Shown one piece after another: positions 25,681-33,560 of a DNA stretch of 64,000 nt (positions are counted from its first letter, which is position 1; every line of letters begins with the position of its first letter). The position numbers were made by a program, and so were the translations under genes. Location of the stretch: NCBI RefSeq assembly GCF_900113015.1, contig NZ_FONV01000009.1, positions 186,001 through 250,000 of the forward strand, read 5' to 3'. Under the pieces are notes generated by a model. That model was not told the DNA's origin, did no database searches, and worked only from the letters and a program-made list of their open reading frames with translations. Source of the stretch: Actinoplanes philippinensis. GTDB taxonomy: Bacteria; Actinomycetota; Actinomycetes; Mycobacteriales; Micromonosporaceae.

Positions 25681-26308
25681 GCCGCTCGTCATCGTCGGCT
25701 GCGGGGGCCACGGCCGGGAGATCCTCGGGATCGTCGCGGCGGTCAACGCGAGCACCGGCGATCCGTGGAAGGTGCTGGGTTTCCTGGACGACGCGCCGGC
25801 CGGGCCGAACCTGAGCGCCCTGGACCGGCTGGGCACGGCCTGGCTCGGGCCGGTGGAGATGGTGGCGGAGCTGGACGCGTACCTCGTCATCGGCATCGGT
25901 GACCCCCGGATCCGCGCCGCGGTCGCCGCCCGCCTCGACCCCGTCGGCCGTCCGGCAGCGACGCTGGTGCATCCGGCGGCGACGGTCGGCCCGGACAACC
26001 GTCTCGCCGAGGGTGTGGTGATGTTCGCCGGCGCCCGGGTCACCACGAACGTGACGCTGGGCAGGCACGTACATCTCAATCAGAACGCGACGGTCGGCCA
26101 CGACGCGGTGCTGGCCGACTTCGTGCAGGTCAACCCGCTCGCGGCGGTGTCCGGCAACTGTGTGCTGGGCCGGGCCGCGCTGGTCGGCACCACGGCGTCG
26201 GTGCTCCAGGGCCGGTCGGTGGGCGCCGGCGCGACGGTCGGCGCGGGCGCCTGCGTGGTCCGTGACGTCGCCGCCGGCCGGGTCGTCAAGGGCGTGCCGG
26301 CGAGGTAG
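25673..26308 (+). CDS. NeuD/PglD-family sugar O/N-acetyltransferase
   Basis: A 211-residue protein (GTG start overlapping the transferase gene by 8 bp). The N-terminal Rossmann-like part has VIVGCGGHGREI near residue 6; the C-terminal half is a left-handed beta-helix of hexapeptide repeats (VTTNVTLGRHVHLNQNATVG, ALVGTTASVLQGRSVGAG). The catalytic His lies in NATVGHDAVL near residue 143. With the adjacent PglE- and PglC-like genes it would acetylate the 4-amino group of a UDP-sugar, giving a diacetylbacillosamine-type residue. Sugar identity is inferred from the trio. Confidence 0.9.
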   Translation: MAEPLVIVGCGGHGREILGIVAAVNASTGDPWKVLGFLDDAPAGPNLSALDRLGTAWLGPVEMVAELDAYLVIGIGDPRIRAAVAARLDPVGRPAATLVHPAATVGPDNRLAEGVVMFAGARVTTNVTLGRHVHLNQNATVGHDAVLADFVQVNPLAAVSGNCVLGRAALVGTTASVLQGRSVGAGATVGAGACVVRDVAAGRVVKGVPAR

Positions 26309-26319
26309 AGGAGGCTCTG

Positions 26320-27588
26320 GTGCGGATCACCTACATCCATCAGTACTTCAAGACGCCGTCGATGTCCGGTGGCACCCGGTCGTACGAGTTCGCGCGCCGG
26401 CTGGTCGAGCGCGGCCACCAGGTGCACCTGATCACCGGCGACCCGCACGCCCGCCGGGCCCGGGTCACCACCGAGGCCGGGATCGTCGTGCACTGGCTGC
26501 CGGTGCCGTACGACAACGCGATGTCGTACCGTCGCCGGATCCTGGCGTTCCTCGGGTTCGTCGGCCGGTCGGCGCTGGTGGCCGGGCGTCTGCGGCACGA
26601 TCTGGTGTTCGCGACCAGCACCCCCCTGACGGTGGCGGTCCCCGGCGCGTGGGCCGCGCTGCGCCGCCGGGCGCCGATGGTGCTGGAGGTGCGCGACGTG
26701 TGGCCGGAGCTGCCGATCGCGATGGGCGCGCTGCGGTCGCCGGTGAGCCGCTGGGCCGCCCGGCGACTGGAGGCGTGGGCGTACCGCCGCTCCGCGCAGG
26801 TCATCGCCCTGTCGCCGGGGATGGCCACCAGCATCCGCCGCCGCTTCCCGCGTGTGCCGGTGACCGTGGTGCCGAACAGCTGTGACCGTGACCTGTTCGC
26901 CGGCGCCGGCGAGGCGGGCGAGCGGCTGCGCCGGGACACCCCGTGGCTCGGCGACCGGCCGCTGGTCCTCTACGCGGGCACGCTCGGCCTGGCCAACGGC
27001 GTGGACTACCTGGTCCGGATGGCGGCCCGCCTGGCCGACACCGACCCCGGGGTGTGCGTCGCGATCCTCGGCGACGGCCGGATGCGCGACAGCCTCCGGA
27101 ACCTGGCCGCCGAGCTGGGCGTACTGGACCGCAACCTGTTCCTGCTGGGCCCGGTGAGCAAGGCCGAGGTGGTGGCGTTCTTCGGCGCGTGCGACCTGGC
27201 CGCCTCGGTGTTCGCTGACGTCCCCGAACTGGGCGCCAACTCGCCGAACAAGGTGTTCGACGCGTTCGCCGCGGGCCGGCCGGTGGCGGTCAACCATGAC
27301 GGCTGGATCGCCGACCTGATCGGCGAGCACGGCGCCGGGCTGGTGCTGCCGGCCCACGACACCGCGGCGGCGGCCGGGGCGGTGGCGGCGTTCCTGCGTG
27401 ACCCGGCGGCCGGGCGGCGGGCGCGGGCGGCGGCGTACGCCCTGGCCCGTGACCGTTTCGACCGGGACCTGTTGTTCAAGGACTTCGCGCGGGTGCTGAC
27501 CGGGGCGGCTCAGCGGGCGAGGACCGGCGCCGGCGCCGGGCGCACCGCGGCGAGCAGGAGCAGGATCCACATCAGCCGGGCGTCGTAG
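26320..27588 (+). CDS. GT4-family glycosyltransferase (WbuB-like)
   Basis: GTG 26320 follows GAGGAGG by 6 bp. The 422-residue product has the GT-B fold: N-terminal IHQYFKTPSMSGGTRSYEFA (partial motif) typical of WbuB-type enzymes, LVLEVRDVWPELPIA-like region near residue 125, and the donor-site motif GANSPNKVFDAFAAGRPVA near residue 310. It probably adds the second sugar to the lipid-linked unit. Its 3' end overlaps the convergent ligase gene by 79 bp, and the tail beyond about residue 397 (RARTGAGAGRTAASRSR) looks like low-complexity extension rather than conserved protein. Confidence 0.9.
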   Translation: MRITYIHQYFKTPSMSGGTRSYEFARRLVERGHQVHLITGDPHARRARVTTEAGIVVHWLPVPYDNAMSYRRRILAFLGFVGRSALVAGRLRHDLVFATSTPLTVAVPGAWAALRRRAPMVLEVRDVWPELPIAMGALRSPVSRWAARRLEAWAYRRSAQVIALSPGMATSIRRRFPRVPVTVVPNSCDRDLFAGAGEAGERLRRDTPWLGDRPLVLYAGTLGLANGVDYLVRMAARLADTDPGVCVAILGDGRMRDSLRNLAAELGVLDRNLFLLGPVSKAEVVAFFGACDLAASVFADVPELGANSPNKVFDAFAAGRPVAVNHDGWIADLIGEHGAGLVLPAHDTAAAAGAVAAFLRDPAAGRRARAAAYALARDRFDRDLLFKDFARVLTGAAQRARTGAGAGRTAASRSRIHISRAS

Positions 27589-28703
27589 TAGTCGCCGGAG
27601 AACAGGCCGGCCGCGCCGACGAAGATGCCGCAGTAGGCCGCGACCCGGGCCTCCAGGCTGCGCTCGGCGGGTGGGACCGCGACGTACGCGCGCCACAGGC
27701 CGGCCCACGCCGCCACCAGCAGCGCCAGCCCCACGGCTCCGCCCTCGGCGGCGATCGACAGGGGCAGGTTGTGCACGTACCGCTCACCGAAGCCGAGGTC
27801 GGTGACGGTGTGGAAGCCGTTCAGGCCGGTGCCGAGGATCGGGCGTTGCAGGAAGATCCCGAGAGCCATCTGGAACAGCACGTCACGCGACGACGCGTAC
27901 CCCTGCCCCAGGGTCGCCTCGACGAACCGGGACTGGACGTACCCGGCGATCGACGGGCCGGCGGTGATCACCAGGATCGTGCCGAGCACGGCGACCAGCG
28001 CGAGCGGTTTGGCGATCCGCTCGAAGTCGATCCGGGGCCGGATGGCGAGCAGCGCCACGGTGACGGTGATCGCGAGCGCCACGATGCCGCCCCGGGAGCC
28101 GGAGGCGATCGCACCGAACAGGAACGCCGGGATCGGCGCCAGCCAGATCACCTTCTCGCCGCTGCGCAGGTACAGGTAGAGGGAGGTGATCATGCCGAGG
28201 ATCATGATGCGGATGAAGACGTTGGGGCCGCCGCCGAGCGCCGCCCAGCGCCCGTTCGCCTGGTGGCCGCGGCCGGACGCGGCGGCCAGGAAGTAGATCC
28301 AGGCGGTGACGTGGAACAGTTTCAGGGTGGTGGCGGTCACCCGGTCGCGGTCCCAGGCGGCCAGGTTGAAGTAGACGACGAGCAGCCCGGTGATGGCGAG
28401 CAGGTCGCCGAGCATCGGGCCGGTCACCGCGCCGGGCGGCACCCAGAGCACCGACAGCGCCTGGTACCCGATCAGCGCCAGGATGCCGAGCAGGGCCTGG
28501 CCGCCCTCGACCGGCCGGGAGCCGACGTGATGGGCCTCCAGGACCAGGGACAGGATCAACACCAGGAAGAGGGGTACGCGTACGTCGTTCACGACCGGGA
28601 CGTCCAGGCCGACACGTTCCAGGGTGAACCGGCCGGCGAGCGTGACCACGAAGGCGATCAGCACGACCAGTCCGGGACGGGCCTCGGGCGCGCGGGTGGT
28701 CAT
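27510..28703 (-). CDS. O-antigen ligase/polymerase-like membrane protein
   Basis: From the ATG at 28703 (ATGA overlap with the flippase stop) the product is 397 residues with about 11 membrane helices. The signature loop GTGLNGFHTV followed by GFGERYVHNLPLSIAAEGG is that of the Wzy/WaaL/O-antigen ligase superfamily, and SRGGIVALAI occurs in mid-protein. It would polymerise or ligate lipid-linked repeat units outside the membrane. It is the last gene of the minus-strand arm (Wzz-like, flippase, ligase) and overlaps the end of the GT4 gene. Confidence 0.87.
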   Translation of the reverse strand: MTTRAPEARPGLVVLIAFVVTLAGRFTLERVGLDVPVVNDVRVPLFLVLILSLVLEAHHVGSRPVEGGQALLGILALIGYQALSVLWVPPGAVTGPMLGDLLAITGLLVVYFNLAAWDRDRVTATTLKLFHVTAWIYFLAAASGRGHQANGRWAALGGGPNVFIRIMILGMITSLYLYLRSGEKVIWLAPIPAFLFGAIASGSRGGIVALAITVTVALLAIRPRIDFERIAKPLALVAVLGTILVITAGPSIAGYVQSRFVEATLGQGYASSRDVLFQMALGIFLQRPILGTGLNGFHTVTDLGFGERYVHNLPLSIAAEGGAVGLALLVAAWAGLWRAYVAVPPAERSLEARVAAYCGIFVGAAGLFSGDYYDARLMWILLLLAAVRPAPAPVLAR

Positions 28704-29986
28704 CCGCGCCGGCGCAGGGCGTAGGCGGCCAGTCCCACCGCGTCCAGCCCGAGCGCCGTCCCGGCGGCGAGCAGGCCCGCCACCGCCGCCTGCGGGACGG
28801 TCAGGAGCGACTCGGCGATGACCGTCGCCAGGATCTCCAGGACCAGGCAGGCCAGCAGCAGCCGGCTCATGAACTTCGCGTCGAGCAGGGTGTCCATGGT
28901 GGGGCGGGCGGCGTAGAACATCGCGAGCGGGATCGCGGCGAGCACCCCGAGGCGCAGCACCGGAACCGCGCCGGCGAACTCCGGGCCGAGGAAGCCGCGC
29001 ACCAGCGCCGGGGCGAACAGCAGGATCAGCCCGGCCGGCGCCGCGGCGAGCGCCCCGGCCAGCAGCGGCAGGACGGTCAGCAGCCGGCGGACACCCGGGT
29101 CGTCGCCGGGCCGGTGGAACAGCCGGCTCAGCCGGGGCATCAGCACCGGGGTGAGCATCGCGAAGACCGAGCAGATCAGGGTGACGGCCGAGGTGGTGAA
29201 CCCGACGTAGCCGGCTTCCGGTTCGCCGGGCATCAGCACCGCGACGGCGAAGGTCGGGAAGGTGTAGAGGACGGGCAGGGCGAATTCCCCGGGCATGCGA
29301 CGTATGCCGTACCCGATGAGGGTTCTGACGTCGGGCTCGACGGTCTTCTCGGTCGTGGCCGGTTGCCGCCGCACCACCCAGGTCGCCCACACGCCGACCA
29401 CCGCGGTCCCGGCGCCCTGGATGATCAGGAAGTCCTCGATCCGGTCCGCCACCACGAACGCGACGAGCGGGAAGAGCCCGAAGCCCAGCGCCATGGTCAG
29501 GTTCGCGTCGACGATCTGCTGGTTGCCGCGCAGCGCGGCGAGCGAGACGGTGCACAGGCAGTTGCCGGCCAGCATGATCAGCGCGGCGGTGACCGCGGGC
29601 CGTCCGCCGGGCAGGCCGAGCAGCGCGGCGATCCCGGCACCGGCCGCCATCCCGGCCAGGCCGACGGCGGTGACCAGCACGGCCTCCACGCCGAGCGCCT
29701 GCTGGGCGAGGCGGCGGGTGGTGTGCTCGGTGCGGGGCAGGTAGCGGTGCAGGCCGACGCCGAGGCCGAGGAGCAGGATCGGCTGCAGGGTGCTCACCGT
29801 GCCGCGGGCGATCTGGTAGTAGGCGAAGCCGCTGACGCTGCCGCGGCGCGCGACCAGGTGGAACAGCAGCAGCCCGATCCCGAGGACGAACCACTGGACG
29901 ATCAGGGTGGCGACGTAGTCGCGGCGGACCGCGGCGGGCACGCTGCGCAGCAGGGCCCGCAGGCGCAGACGCTCCCCGGCGGGCAT
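28700..29986 (-). CDS. Polysaccharide flippase-like membrane protein (Wzx/MVF superfamily)
   Basis: A 428-residue integral membrane protein with about 12 predicted helices and the general pattern of lipopolysaccharide-biosynthesis flippases, including YYQIARGTVSTLQPILLLGL near residue 55 and long paired hydrophobic segments. It lies 3 bp after the Wzz-like gene and overlaps the ligase gene by 4 bp, forming a classic polymerase-flippase-chain-length set. The substrate would be the undecaprenyl-linked repeat unit made by the neighbouring transferases. Confidence 0.85.
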   Translation of the reverse strand: MPAGERLRLRALLRSVPAAVRRDYVATLIVQWFVLGIGLLLFHLVARRGSVSGFAYYQIARGTVSTLQPILLLGLGVGLHRYLPRTEHTTRRLAQQALGVEAVLVTAVGLAGMAAGAGIAALLGLPGGRPAVTAALIMLAGNCLCTVSLAALRGNQQIVDANLTMALGFGLFPLVAFVVADRIEDFLIIQGAGTAVVGVWATWVVRRQPATTEKTVEPDVRTLIGYGIRRMPGEFALPVLYTFPTFAVAVLMPGEPEAGYVGFTTSAVTLICSVFAMLTPVLMPRLSRLFHRPGDDPGVRRLLTVLPLLAGALAAAPAGLILLFAPALVRGFLGPEFAGAVPVLRLGVLAAIPLAMFYAARPTMDTLLDAKFMSRLLLACLVLEILATVIAESLLTVPQAAVAGLLAAGTALGLDAVGLAAYALRRRG

Positions 29987-29989
29987 GCC

Positions 29990-31399
29990 TCAGGCCGCCT
30001 GCATCGACCAGCCGCCCCGGCCGCGCGGCGACGGCTTCGGGCCGGACAGGTACGAGTCGTAGCGGGGCATCGCGTCGGGGCCCTTGCCGGCGACCATGTT
30101 GAGCACGCAGCCGAGCAGCGTGGCGTTGACCGCGTGCAGGGCCCGGACCGCGTCGGTGACCTGCGCCGACGTCGTGCGGCGGGCACGCACCACGAGCAGC
30201 GTGCCGTCGGCGCGGGCGGCCACCACGGCGGCGTCGGTGACCGGCAGCAGCGGCGGGCAGTCGAAGATCACCACGTCGAACCGGCGGCGTACCTCGTCGA
30301 CCAGCTCGGTCATCCGTGGCGAGCTGAGCAGCTCGCTCGGGTTGGGTGGGGTCCGCCCGCCGGCCAGCAGCCACAGCCCGGCGCCCCACGGCTGCAGGAC
30401 CTGCTCCAGCGGCGCGGTGCCGTCGAGCACCGTGCTGAGCCCGGCCGCGTCCTCCCGGCCGAGGAAGGCGCCCAGCCGGGGGTGGCGCAGCTCGGCGTCG
30501 ACGACCAGGACCCGCTGCCCGGCCTCGGCGAAGAGCAGCGCCAGCCCGCACGCGGTGGCCGACCGGCCCTCGCCGGGGACCGCGCTGGTCACGGCAAGGG
30601 TCTTCACCGAGCCGGCGGCCGCGGCGCACTGCACCCGGGTGCGGACCTCGCGCAGCGCCTCGGTGCGCGGCGACGTGCTCGGCGAGACGAACGGCCCGGC
30701 CGGGTCGGCCGGCACCCGGGCCAGCACCGGGGCCGAGGCGAGGGTCTGCAGCGCCTCGGCGGTCCGCACGGTGTTGTCGGCGACCTCCCGGCCCACCGAG
30801 CCGATCGCGCCGACGACCAGGCCGGCCACGGTGGCGAGGGCGAGGTTGTTCAGCGGGTCCGGGGAGACCGGGTCCTCGTCCAAAGCCGGGCCGGAGACGA
30901 TGGTGACCTTCACCGACGACGGCTCGGCCGGGTCGGGCCGTTCCAGCTCCTGCACCGCGGCGACGAAACTGCGGCTGAGCCGGGTGAGCAGCAGCAGCGT
31001 GCGGTTGGGGTCGCGGTCCTCGACGACCACGTTCATGATCACGGTGTCCGGGACGATCTCCGCGGTGATCGCCTCGCGGATCTCCTCCAGGTCCAGATCG
31101 ACACCGGGGGTGCCGGCGAGCGGCGCGGCCACCTCGTCGCTGGTGAGCAGCGCGGCGTAGGTGGACAGGCGGTTGGTGCTGAACATGCCGGCCGCGGCGA
31201 TGCCGCCGCCCCCGGAGCTGGGCGTGGAGAAGAAGAACGTGACCCGCGCCGCGTACACCGGGGTGGCGTAGAGGTTGACGCCCAGGGCCACCCCGAGCGC
31301 GACGACCACCGACGCGGCCATCAGCCACCGGTTTCGCCTGGCGACGCGGAGATAATCCCGCAGGCCCACCGAGACCCCCGTTCCGCGGCCAACCGCCAC
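29990..31399 (-). CDS. Wzz/BY-kinase-like chain-length protein with atypical P-loop
   Basis: The 469-residue product joins a Wzz domain (membrane helix at about 27-47, extracytoplasmic part, second helix at about 170-190) to a cytoplasmic CpsD/CapB-type ATPase domain. The ATPase motifs are unusual: the P-loop reads VPGEGRSATA near residue 272, with Arg where Lys is expected, and the Walker A-prime motif reads VLVVDAELRHP, with Glu instead of the second Asp. Walker B (VVIFDCPPLLPVTDA) is normal. The C-terminal tail has only scattered tyrosines (MPRYDSYLSG). It may regulate chain length without normal kinase activity. Confidence 0.85.
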   Translation of the reverse strand: MAVGRGTGVSVGLRDYLRVARRNRWLMAASVVVALGVALGVNLYATPVYAARVTFFFSTPSSGGGGIAAAGMFSTNRLSTYAALLTSDEVAAPLAGTPGVDLDLEEIREAITAEIVPDTVIMNVVVEDRDPNRTLLLLTRLSRSFVAAVQELERPDPAEPSSVKVTIVSGPALDEDPVSPDPLNNLALATVAGLVVGAIGSVGREVADNTVRTAEALQTLASAPVLARVPADPAGPFVSPSTSPRTEALREVRTRVQCAAAAGSVKTLAVTSAVPGEGRSATACGLALLFAEAGQRVLVVDAELRHPRLGAFLGREDAAGLSTVLDGTAPLEQVLQPWGAGLWLLAGGRTPPNPSELLSSPRMTELVDEVRRRFDVVIFDCPPLLPVTDAAVVAARADGTLLVVRARRTTSAQVTDAVRALHAVNATLLGCVLNMVAGKGPDAMPRYDSYLSGPKPSPRGRGGWSMQAA

Positions 31400-31481
31400 G
31401 ATAGGGCTACAAATCGTGCGGTCAACCCAAATCGGAAAAGTTAGTTTTTATCATAACGGGCCGCTTGCTACGCTGCGGGAC
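31400..31481. promoter_or_regulatory. AT-rich divergent promoter region of the surface-polysaccharide genes
   Basis: The gap between the divergent Wzz-like and dehydratase genes is far more AT-rich than its surroundings, especially 31411-31455, with runs such as AAAAGTTAGTTTTTATCATAA. It probably holds promoters for both arms and may bind a regulator or nucleoid protein. Individual -10/-35 boxes cannot be assigned with confidence. Confidence 0.5.
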
Positions 31482-33332
31482 ATGAGGGGCGCTCGCCTGC
31501 TGCCGCTACTCGTGGACGGCGCCGCATGGGTGGCCGGGCTCCTCGTAGCCGTCCACACCCGCTTCGACTTCATCCCCAGCCGCCGCGACCTGACCGGCAC
31601 CACGGCGATGATCGCCCTCGCCGTGACGTTGCAGGCCACCGTCGGCCACGCCCGCCAGCTGTACCGGGGGCGTTACCGGTTCGCCAGCTTCGACGAGGTG
31701 CACGGCGTCGCCACCACCACCGCGGCGGTCACCTTCGTGCTGACCATCTCCAGCATGCTGATCTCCGAGCCGCCGGCGCCGGTCGGCGTCCCGGCCGCCG
31801 GCGGCGCGATCAGCCTGGTCCTGATGATGGGCGCCCGCTACCTGCGGCGCCTCCAGCTCGCCCACCGGCTGCGGCCGGACCGCCGGACCGCCGCGCCCGT
31901 GGTGCTCTTCGGCGCCGGCTCGGCCGGGGCCGTGCTGGTCCACTCGATGCTGCACGACCCGAAAGGCCGCTACCTGCCGGCCGGCCTGATCGACGACGAC
32001 CCGGACAAGCGGCGCCTGCGCATCCACGGCGTGCCGGTCCTCGGCGGGCGCGACGACATCGGGCGGGCGCTCGCCGACACCGGCGCCGAACTGCTGATCT
32101 TCGCGGTCGCCAACGCGAACGCCGGGCTGGTCCGCGAGATCCGCGACCGGACGCTGGCCACCGGCGCCGCCTTCAAGGTGGTCCCGTCGGTCAGCGAGCT
32201 GATGGACCAGGCCGTCCAGGTCGGCGACATCCGCGAGGTGCAGGTCACCGACCTGCTGGGCCGCCATCAGATCGACACCGACCTGACCGCGATCGGCGGA
32301 TACCTGACCGGCAAGCGGGTCCTGGTCACCGGGGCCGGCGGGTCGATCGGGTCCGAACTGTGCCGGCAGATCCACCACTTCCGGCCCGCCGAGCTGCTGA
32401 TGCTCGACCGGGACGAGACCTCGCTGCTCGCCGTCCAGCTCTCCATCGACGCGCAGGCCCGCCTCGACGACCCGGCGGTGATCCTGGCCGACGTACGCGA
32501 CGCCGGGCGGATGCGGGAGATCTTCCGCTCCCGGCGGCCGCAGGTGGTCTTCCACGCGGCCGCCCTCAAACACCTGGCGCTGCTGCAACGCCATCCCGGC
32601 GAGGCGATGAAGACCAACGTGATGGGTACGCTCAACGTGCTCGAGGCGTCCGGCTCGGTGGAGCGGTTCGTCAACATCTCCACCGACAAGGCGGCCGATC
32701 CGACCAGCGTCCTCGGCTATTCGAAGCGCATCACCGAGCGGCTCACCGCGTGGACCGCCCGGCGCAGCCGGGGCACGTTCCTGAGCGTCCGCTTCGGCAA
32801 CGTGCTGGGCAGCCGGGGCTCGGTGTTCACCACGTTCAGCACCCAGATCGCCGAGGGCGGGCCGGTCACCGTGACCCACCCCGACGTGACCCGCTACTTC
32901 ATGACCACCCAGGAGGCGGTGCACCTGGTGATCCAGGCCGCGGCGATCGGCGCGGACGGCGAGGCCCTGGTCCTGGAGATGGGCGACCCGGTCCGGATCG
33001 CCGAGGTGGCCCGGCAGATGGTGGCGCTGTCACGCAAGCCGGTCCCGATCGTCTACACCGGTCTGCGCGACGGCGAGAAGCTCTCCGAGACACTCTTCGG
33101 CGCCGGCGAGGTGGACCGGCGGCCGTTGCATCCGCTGATCTCGCACGTCGCGGTCCCGCCCGTCGACCCCAACCACCTCATCCCGCTCCCGTCCGGCGCC
33201 GATCCCCCGATCCTGATCGCCGCCCTGGCGGAGACGTGCGCCCTGCCCGCGCCCTCCGCGACGCCCCCCGCCACATCGGGCGCCACGCCCTCCACCACCG
33301 CGCCCCCGCCCCCGGCCGCACTCCCGCCTTGA
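31482..33332 (+). CDS. FlaA1/CapD/WbpM-type nucleotide-sugar 4,6-dehydratase
   Basis: I chose ATG 31482, giving 616 residues. Four N-terminal membrane helices precede a CoA-binding-like domain (VVLFGAGSAGAVLVHSML near residue 140) and the SDR domain with the NAD motif VLVTGAGGSIGSELC near 285. The catalytic region reads NISTDKAADPTSVLGYSKR near 405; the residue four before the Lys is Leu where Tyr or Met is usual, which is tolerated in this family. It would form UDP-4-keto-6-deoxy-GlcNAc, the substrate for the PglE-like aminotransferase. The last 30 residues are Pro/Ala/Thr-rich and the stop lies in a tandem repeat. Confidence 0.9.
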   Translation: MRGARLLPLLVDGAAWVAGLLVAVHTRFDFIPSRRDLTGTTAMIALAVTLQATVGHARQLYRGRYRFASFDEVHGVATTTAAVTFVLTISSMLISEPPAPVGVPAAGGAISLVLMMGARYLRRLQLAHRLRPDRRTAAPVVLFGAGSAGAVLVHSMLHDPKGRYLPAGLIDDDPDKRRLRIHGVPVLGGRDDIGRALADTGAELLIFAVANANAGLVREIRDRTLATGAAFKVVPSVSELMDQAVQVGDIREVQVTDLLGRHQIDTDLTAIGGYLTGKRVLVTGAGGSIGSELCRQIHHFRPAELLMLDRDETSLLAVQLSIDAQARLDDPAVILADVRDAGRMREIFRSRRPQVVFHAAALKHLALLQRHPGEAMKTNVMGTLNVLEASGSVERFVNISTDKAADPTSVLGYSKRITERLTAWTARRSRGTFLSVRFGNVLGSRGSVFTTFSTQIAEGGPVTVTHPDVTRYFMTTQEAVHLVIQAAAIGADGEALVLEMGDPVRIAEVARQMVALSRKPVPIVYTGLRDGEKLSETLFGAGEVDRRPLHPLISHVAVPPVDPNHLIPLPSGADPPILIAALAETCALPAPSATPPATSGATPSTTAPPPPAALPP

Positions 33333-33463
33333 CTCTCGCCCGCGCCGGCCCACGCCCTCGCCCCCGGCCGCGCCCCCGCCTTGACTCTCGCCCGCGCCGG
33401 CCCACGCCCTCGCCCCCGGCCGCGCCCCCGCCTTGACTCTCGCCCGCGCCGGCCCGCGCCGGC
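33329..33463. repeat. 52-bp tandem repeat spanning the end of the dehydratase gene
   Basis: A 52-bp unit starting TTGACTCTCGCCC recurs at 33329, 33381 and 33433, with two full copies nearly identical and a third partial one merging into short GGCCCGCGCC repeats to about 33473. The dehydratase TGA (33330-33332) lies in the first copy. The unit occurs nowhere else that I noticed in the window. Confidence 0.9.
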
Positions 33464-33560
33464 CCGCGCCGGCGACCGGCGCCCCTTCATGGGAAAGCCG
33501 ACAAACGCGAAGAATCTGATTCTCCCGCGCGAAAGGGTCGTGTACTGCTGCAATCGGGGC

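Noticed and set aside
29114..31444. Long plus-strand open frame (776 codons) opposite the flippase and Wzz-like genes
   Set aside because: Composition is Gly/Arg/Val/Gln-rich without family motifs; it is a high-GC antisense shadow of well-supported genes.
31482..33332. Loss of activity in the dehydratase because Tyr/Met is replaced by Leu in the catalytic motif
   Set aside because: The variant VLGYSKR is, as far as I recall, common among actinobacterial FlaA1-type proteins, so it is weak evidence for inactivation.
33329..33473. CRISPR-like array
   Set aside because: Copies are directly adjacent 52-bp units without spacers and with no cas genes nearby.
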